Shown: one piece after another, positions 17,966-25,997 of the stretch
Layout of the letters: every line of letters starts with the position of its first letter
How positions within the stretch are numbered: the first letter of the stretch is position 1
DNA from: Microbacteriaceae bacterium PS02343
Lineage (GTDB): Bacteria > Actinomycetota > Actinomycetes > Actinomycetales > Microbacteriaceae
Direction of reading: 5' to 3'
Length of the DNA stretch: 51,499 bases
NCBI GenBank assembly: GCA_029959365.1
Contig: JASCOA010000008.1
Location: forward strand, 1 to 51,499
Notes under the pieces: generated by a model
What the model saw: only the letters and a program-made list of their open reading frames with translations
What the model was told of the DNA's origin: nothing
Database searches by the model: none
Made by a program: the position numbers and the translations under genes

Positions 17966-19204
17966 GTGGTTCAGCGTCAGCTCCCCAAGCCCAAGGAGCT
18001 CCTCGAGCTCATGCAGTTCAAGAAGCCGGATCTCGACGCGCGCCGTCGCCGGCTGGAGGCCGCGCTCACGATTCAGGACCTGCGGCTCATCGCGAAGCGC
18101 CGCACGCCGAAGGCGGCCTTCGACTACACCGACGGCGCCGCGGAGGGCGAGCTGTCGCTGATCCGCGCCCGTCGGGCGTTCCGCGACGTCGAGTTCCACC
18201 CCGAGGTGCTGCGCGACGTGTCGAACGTCGACACCTCGCGCGAGGTGCTCGGCGGCCCGATGGCGATGCCCTTCGCGATCGCGCCGACCGGCTTCACCCG
18301 GCTCATGCAGACCGAGGGCGAGAGCGCGGGCGCCGGAGCGGCGGCCGCGGCGGGCATCCCCTTCACGCTGTCGACGCTCGGCACCACCTCGATCGAGGAC
18401 GTCGCGAAGACGAACCCGAACGGCCGCAACTGGTTCCAGCTCTACGTGATGAAGCAGCGCGAGATCTCCTACGGCCTCGTCGAGCGCGCCGCCGCCGCCG
18501 GGTTCGACACGCTGCACTTCACGGTCGACACCCCGGTGGCGGGGGCGCGGCTGCGCGACAAGCGCAACGGCTTCTCGATCCCGCCGCAGCTGACGGTCGG
18601 CACGATCATCAACGCGATCCCGCGGCCGTGGTGGTGGATCGACTTCCTCACCACCCCCAAGCTCGAGTTCGCCTCGCTGTCGACCACGGGCGGCACGGTC
18701 GGCGAGCTCCTCGATGCTGCGATGGACCCGTCGATCTCCTACGACGACCTCGAGATCATCCGCGGCATGTGGCCGGGCAAGATCGTCATCAAGGGCGTGC
18801 AGTCGGTCTCGGACGCGAAGCACCTCGTGGAGCGCGGCGTCGACGGCATCGTGCTCTCGAACCACGGCGGCCGCCAGCTCGACCGGGCGCCGATCCCGTT
18901 CCACCTGCTGCCCGAGGTCGTGCGCGAGGTCGGCAAGGACACCGAGATCGGGCTCGACACCGGCATCATGAACGGCGCCGACATCGTCGCCTCGGTGGCG
19001 CTCGGCGCCCGCTTCACGATGATCGGCCGCGCCTACCTCTACGGCCTGATGGCCGGCGGCCGCGCGGGCGTCGACCGCACGATCGAGATCCTCTCGGGCG
19101 AGGTCGTGCGCACCATGAAGCTGCTCGGGGCGCACAGCCTCGACGAGCTCGAGCCCAAGCACGTCACCCAGCTCGAGCGCCTGGTGCCGCGCGCCCGCAG
19201 CTGA
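17966..19204 (+). CDS. lldD: FMN-dependent L-lactate dehydrogenase (alpha-hydroxy-acid oxidising)
   Basis: An FMN enzyme of 412 residues oxidising an L-2-hydroxy acid. The catalytic base is H300 in [10 protein letters not shown]; the FMN phosphate region is [20 protein letters not shown]. The GTG at 17966 begins two bases after rhaB and has GAGG upstream; a later in-frame ATG (18012) would leave a shorter protein with a poorer context. As the last gene of the rhamnose operon it can take the L-lactate made by the aldolase/dehydrogenase fusion to pyruvate, so the operon encodes the whole route from rhamnose to central metabolites. Lactate as substrate is inferred from this context. Confidence 0.9.
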   Translation: MVQRQLPKPKELLELMQFKKPDLDARRRRLEAALTIQDLRLIAKRRTPKAAFDYTDGAAEGELSLIRARRAFRDVEFHPEVLRDVSNVDTSREVLGGPMAMPFAIAPTGFTRLMQTEGESAGAGAAAAAGIPFTLSTLGTTSIEDVAKTNPNGRNWFQLYVMKQREISYGLVERAAAAGFDTLHFTVDTPVAGARLRDKRNGFSIPPQLTVGTIINAIPRPWWWIDFLTTPKLEFASLSTTGGTVGELLDAAMDPSISYDDLEIIRGMWPGKIVIKGVQSVSDAKHLVERGVDGIVLSNHGGRQLDRAPIPFHLLPEVVREVGKDTEIGLDTGIMNGADIVASVALGARFTMIGRAYLYGLMAGGRAGVDRTIEILSGEVVRTMKLLGAHSLDELEPKHVTQLERLVPRARS

Positions 19205-19220
19205 CCCTCGGGCGCGCACA

Positions 19221-19257
19221 GGGGGCGGCGACGGTCGTGGGGTCCGTCGCCGCCCCC
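19221..19257. terminator. strong hairpin between convergent lldD and SDR genes
   Basis: Perfect 14-bp arms 19221-19234 and 19244-19257 around a nine-base loop, in the 57-bp gap between convergent genes. It should stop transcription from both sides. There is no T-run, as is common in high-GC actinobacteria. Confidence 0.8.
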
Positions 19258-19261
19258 GCCT

Positions 19262-20104
19262 TCAGTCCTGCAGCCCGACCCGCTCCGCGCTGCGCTCCCA
19301 CAGCCCGTTCATGATGCGGTCGTCGAGCAGCTGCGGGTTGAGCAGCCGGCCGAGCCGGCGCTTCGAGTAGTAGGCGCCCGGCTTCCAATCGACCCCGGGG
19401 CGTCCGCTCAGGAAGCGGTCGAGGGTCTCGCCGCCGCGCTGCGGGGTGGTCAGGAACGGCTTGGCCAGCGGCGAGCCGTAGAGCCAGCGCAGCGAGCTCG
19501 TCGTGTCGCCGGCGAAGCCGGTGGCCACGATGCCGGGGTGGAAGGCGACCGCCGAGATGCCGCGATCGCCGTAGCGCTCGTGCAGCGCCCGCGCGAAGAG
19601 CGCGTTGGCGAGCTTGGCGTCGCCGTAGGCCTTCTCGGGGCTGTAGCCGCGCACGTTGTCGAGGTCGTCGAGGGCGATGCTGCCGAAGAGCCGGTGCGCG
19701 ATGCTCGACGTGTTCACGATCGTCGCGCCGTCGCCCGCGAGCAGCTCGTCGAGCAGCAGGTGGGTCAGCAGGAACGGCGACAGGTGGTTCACCTGCAGGG
19801 TCAGCTCGTTGCCGTCGACCGTCAGCGTCTCCTCGCGGAAGATGCCGCCCGCGTTGTTGGCGAGCGCGTCGAGGCCGGAGCCGTCGAGGGCCGAGCGGAT
19901 GCGCTCCGCGACCTCGCGCACCTGGTCGAGCTCCGAGAAGTCGGCCACGAAGGGCTCGGCGCCCGTGCGCTCGGCCACGGCCGCGGTCTTCTCGGGGTTG
20001 CGGCCCACGATGAGCACCCGCTCGCCGCGGGCGGCGGCGCGTCCCGCCGCGACGGCGCCGAGGCCGTCCGATCCGCCGGTGATGAGCACGGTCCTGCGGG
20101 TCAT
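19262..20104 (-). CDS. SDR-family oxidoreductase, retinol dehydrogenase-like
   Basis: A short-chain dehydrogenase of 280 residues with TGGSDGLG at 9-16, the NNAGGIF motif, a catalytic serine in NTSSIAH and the YGDAK active site. The C-terminus with PGAYYSKRRLG is typical of the light/retinol-dehydrogenase-like branch. The frame is open from an ATG at 20164, but ATG 20104 is directly before the Rossmann strand and has a GAGAGGAA ribosome site. It stands alone. The substrate is unknown. Confidence 0.85.
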   Translation of the reverse strand: MTRRTVLITGGSDGLGAVAAGRAAARGERVLIVGRNPEKTAAVAERTGAEPFVADFSELDQVREVAERIRSALDGSGLDALANNAGGIFREETLTVDGNELTLQVNHLSPFLLTHLLLDELLAGDGATIVNTSSIAHRLFGSIALDDLDNVRGYSPEKAYGDAKLANALFARALHERYGDRGISAVAFHPGIVATGFAGDTTSSLRWLYGSPLAKPFLTTPQRGGETLDRFLSGRPGVDWKPGAYYSKRRLGRLLNPQLLDDRIMNGLWERSAERVGLQD

Positions 20105-20186
20105 GGGGTTCCTCTCGGCGGGCGGATGGGGGTGCTTCGGCGCCGATGGCGCAGCGGTTCCCATCCTCCCGCAGCGGGCGCGCCGG

Positions 20187-20220
20187 AGCGGGCTCCCCGG
20201 CCGAGACCGGGGAACCCGCT
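20187..20220 (-). terminator. terminator hairpin of the surface-protein gene
   Basis: Arms 20187-20200 and 20207-20220 pair over 14 positions with one mismatch and a six-base loop. The hairpin begins 13 bases after the stop of the cell-wall protein gene that ends at 20233. Confidence 0.7.
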
Positions 20221-20232
20221 GCCGTGGATCGC

Positions 20233-21645
20233 TCAGGCGGTGCGGCGCGCGCTGCGCAGGGCGACCAAGCCGGCGAGCAGCACGGCGAGGCCCGAGAGCA
20301 GGGCGCCCAGGGCGCCCTCGACACCGGTGGCGGCCAGGCTGAGGCCGGCCGTCGTCACGGTGCCGGCCGGGAACGAGGCCGTGCCGGTTCCGGTGCCGTC
20401 ACCGTCGATCGGCAGGGTCGGAACCTGCACGCCCGGCTCGGTGCCCTCACCCGGCGTCGTGCCGGGGTCCGTGCCCTCGCCGGGGTCGGTGCCGGGGTCC
20501 GTGCCCTCGCCGGGGTCGGTGCCGGGGTCCGTGCCCTCGCCGGGGTCGGTGCCCGGGTCCGTGCCCTCGCCGGGGTCGGTGCCCGGGTCCGTGCCGCCGC
20601 CCGGGACCGTCGTCGCGTCGGTGCTGACCGCGTCGCCGGTGACCGAGATCGCCGTTCCGGTCAGATCGATCGGCAGGTCGATCACGGGCACGATCTGCGT
20701 GCCCGAGCCGATGCCGTCCTCGCCGACCGTGGTCGCGTCACCCGAACCGGTGGTGCCGGTGGCGCCCTCCGAGGTGGCGCCCGTCGAGGTCGCGTCGCCG
20801 GTGCCGCTGACGGCGGTGCCGGTGAGGTCGATCGGGGCGCCGATGACGGGCAGCACCTGGGTGCCGCTCGCGACGCCGTCCTCGCTGACCGTGGTGGCCG
20901 CGCCGGAACCGGTTGTGCCGGTGCCCGTCGAGGTCGCGGTCGCGTCGGTCGACACGGCATCGCCGAGCACGGAGACCGCGGTGCCCGTGCCGGTGATCGG
21001 GGCGGTCACCACGGGCAGCACCTGGGTGCCGCTCGCGATGCCGTCCTCGCTGACCGTTGTGGCCTCGCCCGAGCCGGCGGGGTCGCCGGTCGAGGAGGTC
21101 GTCGCGTCGGTCGACACGGCGTCGCCGAGCACCGACACGGCGGTGCCGCTGAGGTCGATCGGCACGGAGACGGTCGGCGCCACCTGGGTGCCGCTCGCCA
21201 CGCCGTCGTCGCTCGTCGAGCTCACGTCGCCGCTGTTCGTGACGGGTGCCGCGCTCTCGGAGGAGGCGCCGGTGCTGCTGGCGTCGCCGAGCACCGAGAT
21301 CGCGGTGCCGCTGAGATCGATCGGCACCGAGACGTCCGGCACGATCTGGGTGCCGCTCGCGACGCCGTCGGAGCTCTGCGAGCTCGCTCCGCCGCCGGTG
21401 GCGGCCGGTGCCGACTCGGTGCTCGCGCCGGTCGACGAGCTGTCGCCGAGCACCGAGATGGCGGTGCCGCCGAGCGAGATGGGGATGTCGATGTCGCCGA
21501 GCACCTGGGTGCCGGAGAGGATCGAGTCCGAGGTCTCGGTCGAGGGCGCGTCCGCGGCGCTCGCCGCCGTGGTGCCCAGGACCCAGAAGCCTGCGACCGC
21601 TGCGGCGCCGATGAGGCCGCGCGTGAGGCATCGCTGCATGTTCAT
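20233..21645 (-). CDS. LAxTG cell-wall-anchored protein with six chaplin-like repeats
   Basis: A secreted surface protein of 470 residues. A signal peptide (about residues 1-30, ending TTAASA) is followed by six repeats of roughly 53 residues. Each repeat carries a core like SGTQVLPVVTAPI, then TGTAVSVLGDA, then a Ser/Thr/Gly-rich linker. The core resembles chaplin domains (GNQ..VPV...CGN.V.V.G), but the cysteines are absent. A Gly-Thr-Asp-Pro-Gly repeat region follows, then LAATG, a hydrophobic helix and an RSARRTA tail: a class E sortase-type anchor (LAxTG). ATG 21645 is chosen because it precedes the signal peptide and has a GGGAGA ribosome site; an upstream ATG at 21717 lacks these. A role in surface hydrophobicity or adhesion is inference. 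Confidence 0.8.
   Translation of the reverse strand: MNMQRCLTRGLIGAAAVAGFWVLGTTAASAADAPSTETSDSILSGTQVLGDIDIPISLGGTAISVLGDSSSTGASTESAPAATGGGASSQSSDGVASGTQIVPDVSVPIDLSGTAISVLGDASSTGASSESAAPVTNSGDVSSTSDDGVASGTQVAPTVSVPIDLSGTAVSVLGDAVSTDATTSSTGDPAGSGEATTVSEDGIASGTQVLPVVTAPITGTGTAVSVLGDAVSTDATATSTGTGTTGSGAATTVSEDGVASGTQVLPVIGAPIDLTGTAVSGTGDATSTGATSEGATGTTGSGDATTVGEDGIGSGTQIVPVIDLPIDLTGTAISVTGDAVSTDATTVPGGGTDPGTDPGEGTDPGTDPGEGTDPGTDPGEGTDPGTDPGEGTDPGTTPGEGTEPGVQVPTLPIDGDGTGTGTASFPAGTVTTAGLSLAATGVEGALGALLSGLAVLLAGLVALRSARRTA
20461..20600. repeat. 30-bp tandem repeat in the surface-protein gene
   Basis: Four nearly identical 30-bp units (20461-20490, 20491-20520, 20521-20550, 20551-20580) and a decayed fifth encode ten-residue blocks of TDPGTDPGEG type in the stalk just before the wall anchor. 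Neighbouring units differ by single bases. The unit length is a multiple of three, so copy-number change would lengthen or shorten the stalk without a frameshift. Confidence 0.9.
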
Positions 21646-21752
21646 GATGTTCTCCCGTACTGGTTCGTCGTCGGGACGGCGCGGTCGCGCCGGGTCCCGT
21701 CCGGATGCCGTGGGCATCCGCCGTGCGCCGTGAAGCCGGCGCCGGGCGACGA

Positions 21753-22976
21753 TCAGTCGGGGGAGACGTCGTGCTCGCCGGCGGGCGAGCCGGGCAGCGC
21801 ATGCCGCTCGGGCCGGGGCTGCAGACCGGTGGGGCCGTGCGCGTCGCGCTGGCCGTCGGTGATGGCGAGCGGCGCGCCCGCGGCGCCGGCGCTCGAGGCG
21901 CTCGCCGGGGCGGCGGTGCCGCTCGGGTCGGGGGTCCGCACGGGGCGGTGGTCCTGGTCGGCGGGGGCGATGGCGGCGGCGAGGTCGTCGTCGATGCTCG
22001 CGAACACGGACGAGCGGATGGGGGCGGTCGCCGCCTCGCGCACGCCGCCCGCCGAGGCGGTCGCCTCGCTCGTCGCGCCCGGCGCGATCGCGGGCGCAGC
22101 GGTGCCGTCGTCGAGCCCCGGGGCCGCGCCGCCGATGCCGGGCAGCGTCCCAGCTCCCGGCAGTACGACGTCGACCACGGGCGTCACGACGGGCGCGACG
22201 ACCCCGCCCACGATCGGGTCGACGATCGGCAGCGCGGGCAGCGCGTGCGCCACCTCGTGCACGATGCCGCCGACCGCGGCGGCGGCGCCGTCGGCGGTGC
22301 GGTCGACCAGGTCGACGGTGCCGTCGAGCGTCGTGCCGAGCACGCCGGTGACGCCGCTCGTCGTGCTGCCGAGCAGCTCGTCGCCGGTGATCGCGCCGAC
22401 GATGGGCAGTGCGCCGACCGTCTCGTCGAGGGCTCCGGTGATCGGGGCCGCTGCGGTGTCGACCGCGGCGATCGTCTCGTCCGCGAGCTGACCGACGAGG
22501 CCCGTCGTGGCGTCGAGCGTGCCGAGCGCGGCCTCGGTCGTGGTGTCGACGAGGGCTGCCGTGGCGGAGGCCGGAGCGGCCTCGACGCCGGTATCGGCGG
22601 CGGTCTCAGCGGTGACCGGAGCGGGCGCGGCGACCGGCTGCGCGGGCACCGCCGCCGGCTCGGGGGCCGGCACCGCGGGCGCCTCGGGAGCGGGGGTGAC
22701 CGCATCCGCTGCGGGCTGATCGCTCGTGCCGGCCACGGCGTCGATCGTGCCCTCGACGGTCGAGCCGACCGCATCGAGGGTGCCGCCGGTCACGCCGCCG
22801 ATGGTCTCGGTGACCGAGCCGACGAGCCCGCCGAGTCCGGTGTCGGCCGAGGCGCGCTCGACGCCGAGCACGGCGGTGAGCCCGAACCATGCGATGCCGA
22901 CCAGGACGGCGCCGATCGCCCAGCGCAGCGCGCGCGGCAGAGCCGTGCGGTACGCAGCGGAGCGGACGTCATCCAT
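21753..22976 (-). CDS. secreted Ala/Val/Thr-rich protein of unknown function
   Basis: A protein of 407 residues. It has a hydrophobic segment at about 18-38 followed by ASADT, consistent with a signal peptide or membrane anchor. Then come low-complexity Ala/Pro and Gly/Val/Thr-rich repeats such as GGLVGSVTETIGG and LPIVDPIVGGVV, and a polar C-terminus (about the last 60 residues) rich in Arg, His, Asp and Pro. No enzymatic motif is visible. The ATG at 22976 has a GGGAGG ribosome site. It lies upstream of, and on the same strand as, the chaplin-like gene, so the two may act together at the surface. I do not recognise the family with confidence. Confidence 0.65.
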   Translation of the reverse strand: MDDVRSAAYRTALPRALRWAIGAVLVGIAWFGLTAVLGVERASADTGLGGLVGSVTETIGGVTGGTLDAVGSTVEGTIDAVAGTSDQPAADAVTPAPEAPAVPAPEPAAVPAQPVAAPAPVTAETAADTGVEAAPASATAALVDTTTEAALGTLDATTGLVGQLADETIAAVDTAAAPITGALDETVGALPIVGAITGDELLGSTTSGVTGVLGTTLDGTVDLVDRTADGAAAAVGGIVHEVAHALPALPIVDPIVGGVVAPVVTPVVDVVLPGAGTLPGIGGAAPGLDDGTAAPAIAPGATSEATASAGGVREAATAPIRSSVFASIDDDLAAAIAPADQDHRPVRTPDPSGTAAPASASSAGAAGAPLAITDGQRDAHGPTGLQPRPERHALPGSPAGEHDVSPD

Positions 22977-23012
22977 GAGTCGTCACCTCCCGATGTGAAC
23001 GAGACGCAGTGA

Positions 23013-23030
23013 TGAGTTCGACTCAGTCAA
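23013..23030 (-). promoter_or_regulatory. palindrome overlapping a -35-like box upstream of the secreted-protein gene
   Basis: TGAGT-TCG-ACTCA (23013-23025) is an inverted repeat. On the minus strand TTGACT (bases 23030 to 23025) resembles a -35 box and abuts the palindrome. It lies about 40 bases upstream of the ATG at 22976. The -10 is not clear. Confidence 0.4.
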
Positions 23031-23119
23031 CGCCCGAAGCGGAGGATCGCTCGGCTCTCCAAGGCTGAGCACAGGTTGCGCGCACGTCGCGCACCCGGTG
23101 CCGCGGATGCCGGCCGGGG

Positions 23120-23596
23120 TCAGTCCTCGTGCAGCGCGAAGTCGTCGAAGGAGAAGCCGGGCGACACGATGCAGCTGACCAGCGCCTCGGCCGTGCCGGG
23201 CAGCGTGCGCTGCCACACGCCGCCGGGCACCAGGGACTGCGCGAGGGCGCCGTCGCGCACGTCGCCCAATCGCACGATCTCGCCGTCGACGGGTGCCTCG
23301 CCTTCGCCGCCGAGCTGCAGCGCGACGTCGCCGAGACCGTTCCAGATCCAGATCTCGTCGGAGTCGACCCGGTGCCAGGCGGAGGTCTCTCCGACCGGCA
23401 GGAGGAAGAGGATGAGGGTGGCCGCGGGTCGCGTGCGCCCGTCGTCGAGTGCGACCTCGGCCTCGCCGGCCCAGGTGCGCCGGTACCAGCCGCCCTCGGG
23501 GTGCGGCTCCAGGCCGAGGGATGCGGCGAGCGGCGGCACGGTCAGCCGCTCGATGAGCCGTCCGTCGACGGAGCGTCGCTCGGCGAAGTCGTTCAC
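23120..23596 (-). CDS. cupin-superfamily protein (DUF985 type)
   Basis: A small single-domain cupin of 158 residues with the DUF985 signatures LEPHPEGGWYRRTW, SAWHRVDSDEIWIW and the C-terminal SCIVSPGFSFDDFAL. The histidine and glutamate positions could bind a metal or sugar-nucleotide-like ligand. The function is unknown. The frame is open from an ATG at 23629, but the GTG at 23596 has a strong AGGAGG four bases upstream, while the ATG has none, so GTG is chosen. The gene stands alone. Confidence 0.85.
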   Translation of the reverse strand: MNDFAERRSVDGRLIERLTVPPLAASLGLEPHPEGGWYRRTWAGEAEVALDDGRTRPAATLILFLLPVGETSAWHRVDSDEIWIWNGLGDVALQLGGEGEAPVDGEIVRLGDVRDGALAQSLVPGGVWQRTLPGTAEALVSCIVSPGFSFDDFALHED

Positions 23597-23646
23597 GGTT
23601 CCTCCTGATGGGTCGTCCTCGACGATCATGCCGTGCGCGCGACGAC

Positions 23647-23670
23647 GGCCGGACCCCGAGGGGTCCGGCC
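23647..23670 (-). terminator. GC-rich terminator hairpin(s) after the M28 peptidase gene
   Basis: GGCCGGACCCC (23647-23657) and GGGGTCCGGCC (23660-23670) are perfect 11-bp arms. A second G/C-only inverted repeat lies at about 23684-23722, nearer the peptidase stop at 23743. Together they should end the peptidase transcript. Confidence 0.7.
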
Positions 23671-23742
23671 GCGCCTACCTGGCGGGCCGCCCCCGGCGGG
23701 CGGCCCCCGGGGGGGGCGGCCCGTCGTCGTGGTGCGAGCGGA

Positions 23743-25356
23743 TCAGTCCGAGACGCGGGCCCTGCCGGCTCGCGTCACCAGCGCGGTGCCGAGTCCGACG
23801 AGCAGCAGCAGCGCACCGAGCGCCGCCGAGATCGCGGAGCCGTCCGCGCCGACCGAGGGGAGGGTCTCGATCGGCTCTTCGGCCACGGGAGCGCCGGGTG
23901 CGGCAGGCGTGCCGGGGTCGACCGGCGCCTCGTCGACGATCGGCGCCACGCCGTTGACCGCCTCGGTGCTCTCCGAGAGCGAGCCGACCGCGAAGGCGAT
24001 CGACGGCACGGTGATCCTCAGCGCGTCGAGACTCACGTTGTCGAGGTCGTCCTCGGCCGAGTGGTAGTTCGGGTCGTGCGCATCGCCGACGACCCCGCCG
24101 AAGAGCGCGGCCTCCTCGGGCGTCTTGATGTCGTCGGCGCCGGTGAAGACGCCCGAGGACGGGATGCCGGCGTCGATGAAGCCGGCGTAGTCGGAGCGGC
24201 CGTCGAAGGCCGTGTCGATCACCGGCTGGCCGGTCGACGCGAAGTAGTCCGTGAAGACGTCCTCGACGGCGGCGGAGCCGGCCGGCGGTGCGGCCGGGGC
24301 GGGGAACGTCGACTCGTCGGCGTCGTAGGTGGCGACGACGTAGTTCGGGGAGCCGACCATGTCGAAGTTCAGGTACGCGGCGATCTGCGAGAGCTCCTCC
24401 TCGGGCAGCGCGTCGACGTAGGCGTACGAGCCGACCAGGCCCACCTCCTCGGCGCCCCACCAGGCGAAGCGCACCTGGTTCTCGAGCTCCCCCTCCTCGG
24501 CGAGCCGCAGCGCGGTCTCGAGGATCGCGGCCGAGCCGGATCCGTTGTCGTTGATGCCGGGCCCCTCCGGCACGCTGTCGAGGTGCGCGCCGACCACGAC
24601 GGTGTTGTCGTCGCGACCGGTCGGCGTCTCGGCGATGAGGTTGAAGGTCTCGATGAGCGAGGTCGTCTCGACGATCTGCAGCGAGGCGGTCACCGGCCCC
24701 GCGCCGAGCTCGGCGAGGACCGCCGCGCCCTCGGTGTCGCTCAGGCCGAAGCCGGGCACGAAGGCGGGGTCGGGGCCCCCGAGCGTGCCGGCGAGCGCGC
24801 CCGGCGCGTTGTTGTAGACCAGCACGCCGATCGCTCCCGCAGCCGCCGCCGCGAGGTTCTTCTCCGCGAAGGAGCACACGCCGCGCTGCACGAGCGCGAT
24901 CGAGCCGGTGGCGTCGATGCCGGCCCACTCGTCGGCGGAGCACCCGGTCGGCGCGGCGGGCGCGATCACCGGCCCCGTGACATCGCCGCTCGGGGCGAAC
25001 TCGAGGATGCTCGGCTCGTCGAGCGGTACCGGTGCGGCGCCGGTGACCGTCAGCGCCGCCGACTCGAGATCCTGCACGCTCGTCTCGAAGGGCTGGCGTT
25101 CGGTCGTGTAGCCGGCCTCGATCAGCAGGCCCTCGATGTAGTCGGCCGCGGCGGCGTAGCCGGGCTGCCCCGCGGCGCGGTTGCCGCCGTTGGCGACCGC
25201 GATCTCCTGCAGCTGCTCCAGGTGCGCGAAGACCGCCTCGGCGGTCGTGCGCTCGGCGAGCGAGGCGGGGTCGGCGGCCTGCGCCGGTGCCGCTGCGCCG
25301 ATGGCGATCAGCAGGGCCCCGGCCGCTGCGCCGAGGGGTGCGATGCGTCGTCTCAT
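23743..25356 (-). CDS. secreted M28-family zinc aminopeptidase with PA domain
   Basis: An extracellular peptidase of 537 residues. A signal peptide ends at AQA (residue 27). A protease-associated insert follows (about residues 125-235, with C139 and C161 as a possible disulfide), and then the M28 catalytic domain. Zinc ligands and catalytic residues are visible: H258 in GAHLDS, D270 in INDNGSG, E303/E304 in GAEEVG, D332 in FDMVG and H432 in NYHSAEDD. The C-terminus has LPSVG (499-503), a hydrophobic helix and an arginine-rich tail, which looks like a wall-sorting signal with Val in place of Thr, or a simple membrane anchor. The ATG has a GGGAGGAA ribosome site. It would release N-terminal amino acids from peptides. 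Confidence 0.92.
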   Translation of the reverse strand: MRRRIAPLGAAAGALLIAIGAAAPAQAADPASLAERTTAEAVFAHLEQLQEIAVANGGNRAAGQPGYAAAADYIEGLLIEAGYTTERQPFETSVQDLESAALTVTGAAPVPLDEPSILEFAPSGDVTGPVIAPAAPTGCSADEWAGIDATGSIALVQRGVCSFAEKNLAAAAAGAIGVLVYNNAPGALAGTLGGPDPAFVPGFGLSDTEGAAVLAELGAGPVTASLQIVETTSLIETFNLIAETPTGRDDNTVVVGAHLDSVPEGPGINDNGSGSAAILETALRLAEEGELENQVRFAWWGAEEVGLVGSYAYVDALPEEELSQIAAYLNFDMVGSPNYVVATYDADESTFPAPAAPPAGSAAVEDVFTDYFASTGQPVIDTAFDGRSDYAGFIDAGIPSSGVFTGADDIKTPEEAALFGGVVGDAHDPNYHSAEDDLDNVSLDALRITVPSIAFAVGSLSESTEAVNGVAPIVDEAPVDPGTPAAPGAPVAEEPIETLPSVGADGSAISAALGALLLLVGLGTALVTRAGRARVSD

Positions 25357-25526
25357 GTCGTGCTTCCTCCCGTGATGGTGCTCGGAGCCTAGGCCGCACG
25401 GCCCTCGAACGGGGGATGTTTCACGCGCTCGTAACAGGACCGCCCGCGCCCGCGCTCGGCGACCGCGGGTGGGAGGATGGGCGCTGGCCCGCGCATCCGC
25501 GCATCCGTCGCCGAAGGGAAGCCACC

Positions 25527-25997
25527 ATGACCGAGACCCCCCGCGCCCGCGTCGAGTCCTTCAACCTCGACCACCGCGCCGTCGTCGCGCCCTACGTGCG
25601 CCTCGCCGATCGCAAGGAGCTCAAGAGCGGCGGCGTCGTCTCCAAGTTCGACGTGCGCTTCACGCAGCCGAACGTGGCGCACCTCGACGGCGAGGCCGTG
25701 CACTCCGTCGAGCACATGTTCGCCGAGTTCTCGCGAGCGCACAGCGACCGCATCATCGACTTCTCGCCGATGGGCTGTCTCACCGGCTTCTACCTGGCCC
25801 TCGACGGTGACTTCGAGCTCGCCGAGGTCGAGGCGCTCATCGAGCGCACGCTGCGCGACGTGCTCGAGGCGAGCGAGGTGCCCGCGGCCAACGAGGTGCA
25901 GTGCGGCTGGGCCGCGCACCACAGCCTCGAGAAGGCCAAGGACGCCGTGCGCCCCTTCCTCGCCGCCCGCGCCGAGTGGTCGACGGTGATGGCGTGA
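25527..25997 (+). CDS. luxS: S-ribosylhomocysteine lyase LuxS
   Basis: A metalloenzyme of 156 residues that cleaves S-ribosylhomocysteine to homocysteine and DPD, the precursor of autoinducer-2. The metal ligands are H59 and H63 (HSVEH, with E62) and C126 (VQCGWA); the catalytic cysteine is C84 in PMGCLTGF. The ATG at 25527 follows a GAAGGGAA ribosome site and gives the normal family length. Its stop overlaps the GTG of the nucleosidase gene, so both steps of the SAH recycling route are made together. Whether AI-2 acts as a signal here cannot be told. Confidence 0.96.
   Translation: MTETPRARVESFNLDHRAVVAPYVRLADRKELKSGGVVSKFDVRFTQPNVAHLDGEAVHSVEHMFAEFSRAHSDRIIDFSPMGCLTGFYLALDGDFELAEVEALIERTLRDVLEASEVPAANEVQCGWAAHHSLEKAKDAVRPFLAARAEWSTVMA

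Noticed and set aside
25400-25526. An SAH or SAM riboswitch upstream of luxS
   Set aside because: I could not build any recognised aptamer pairing in this 127-base leader; it only contains a normal ribosome site and one GCATCCGC word.
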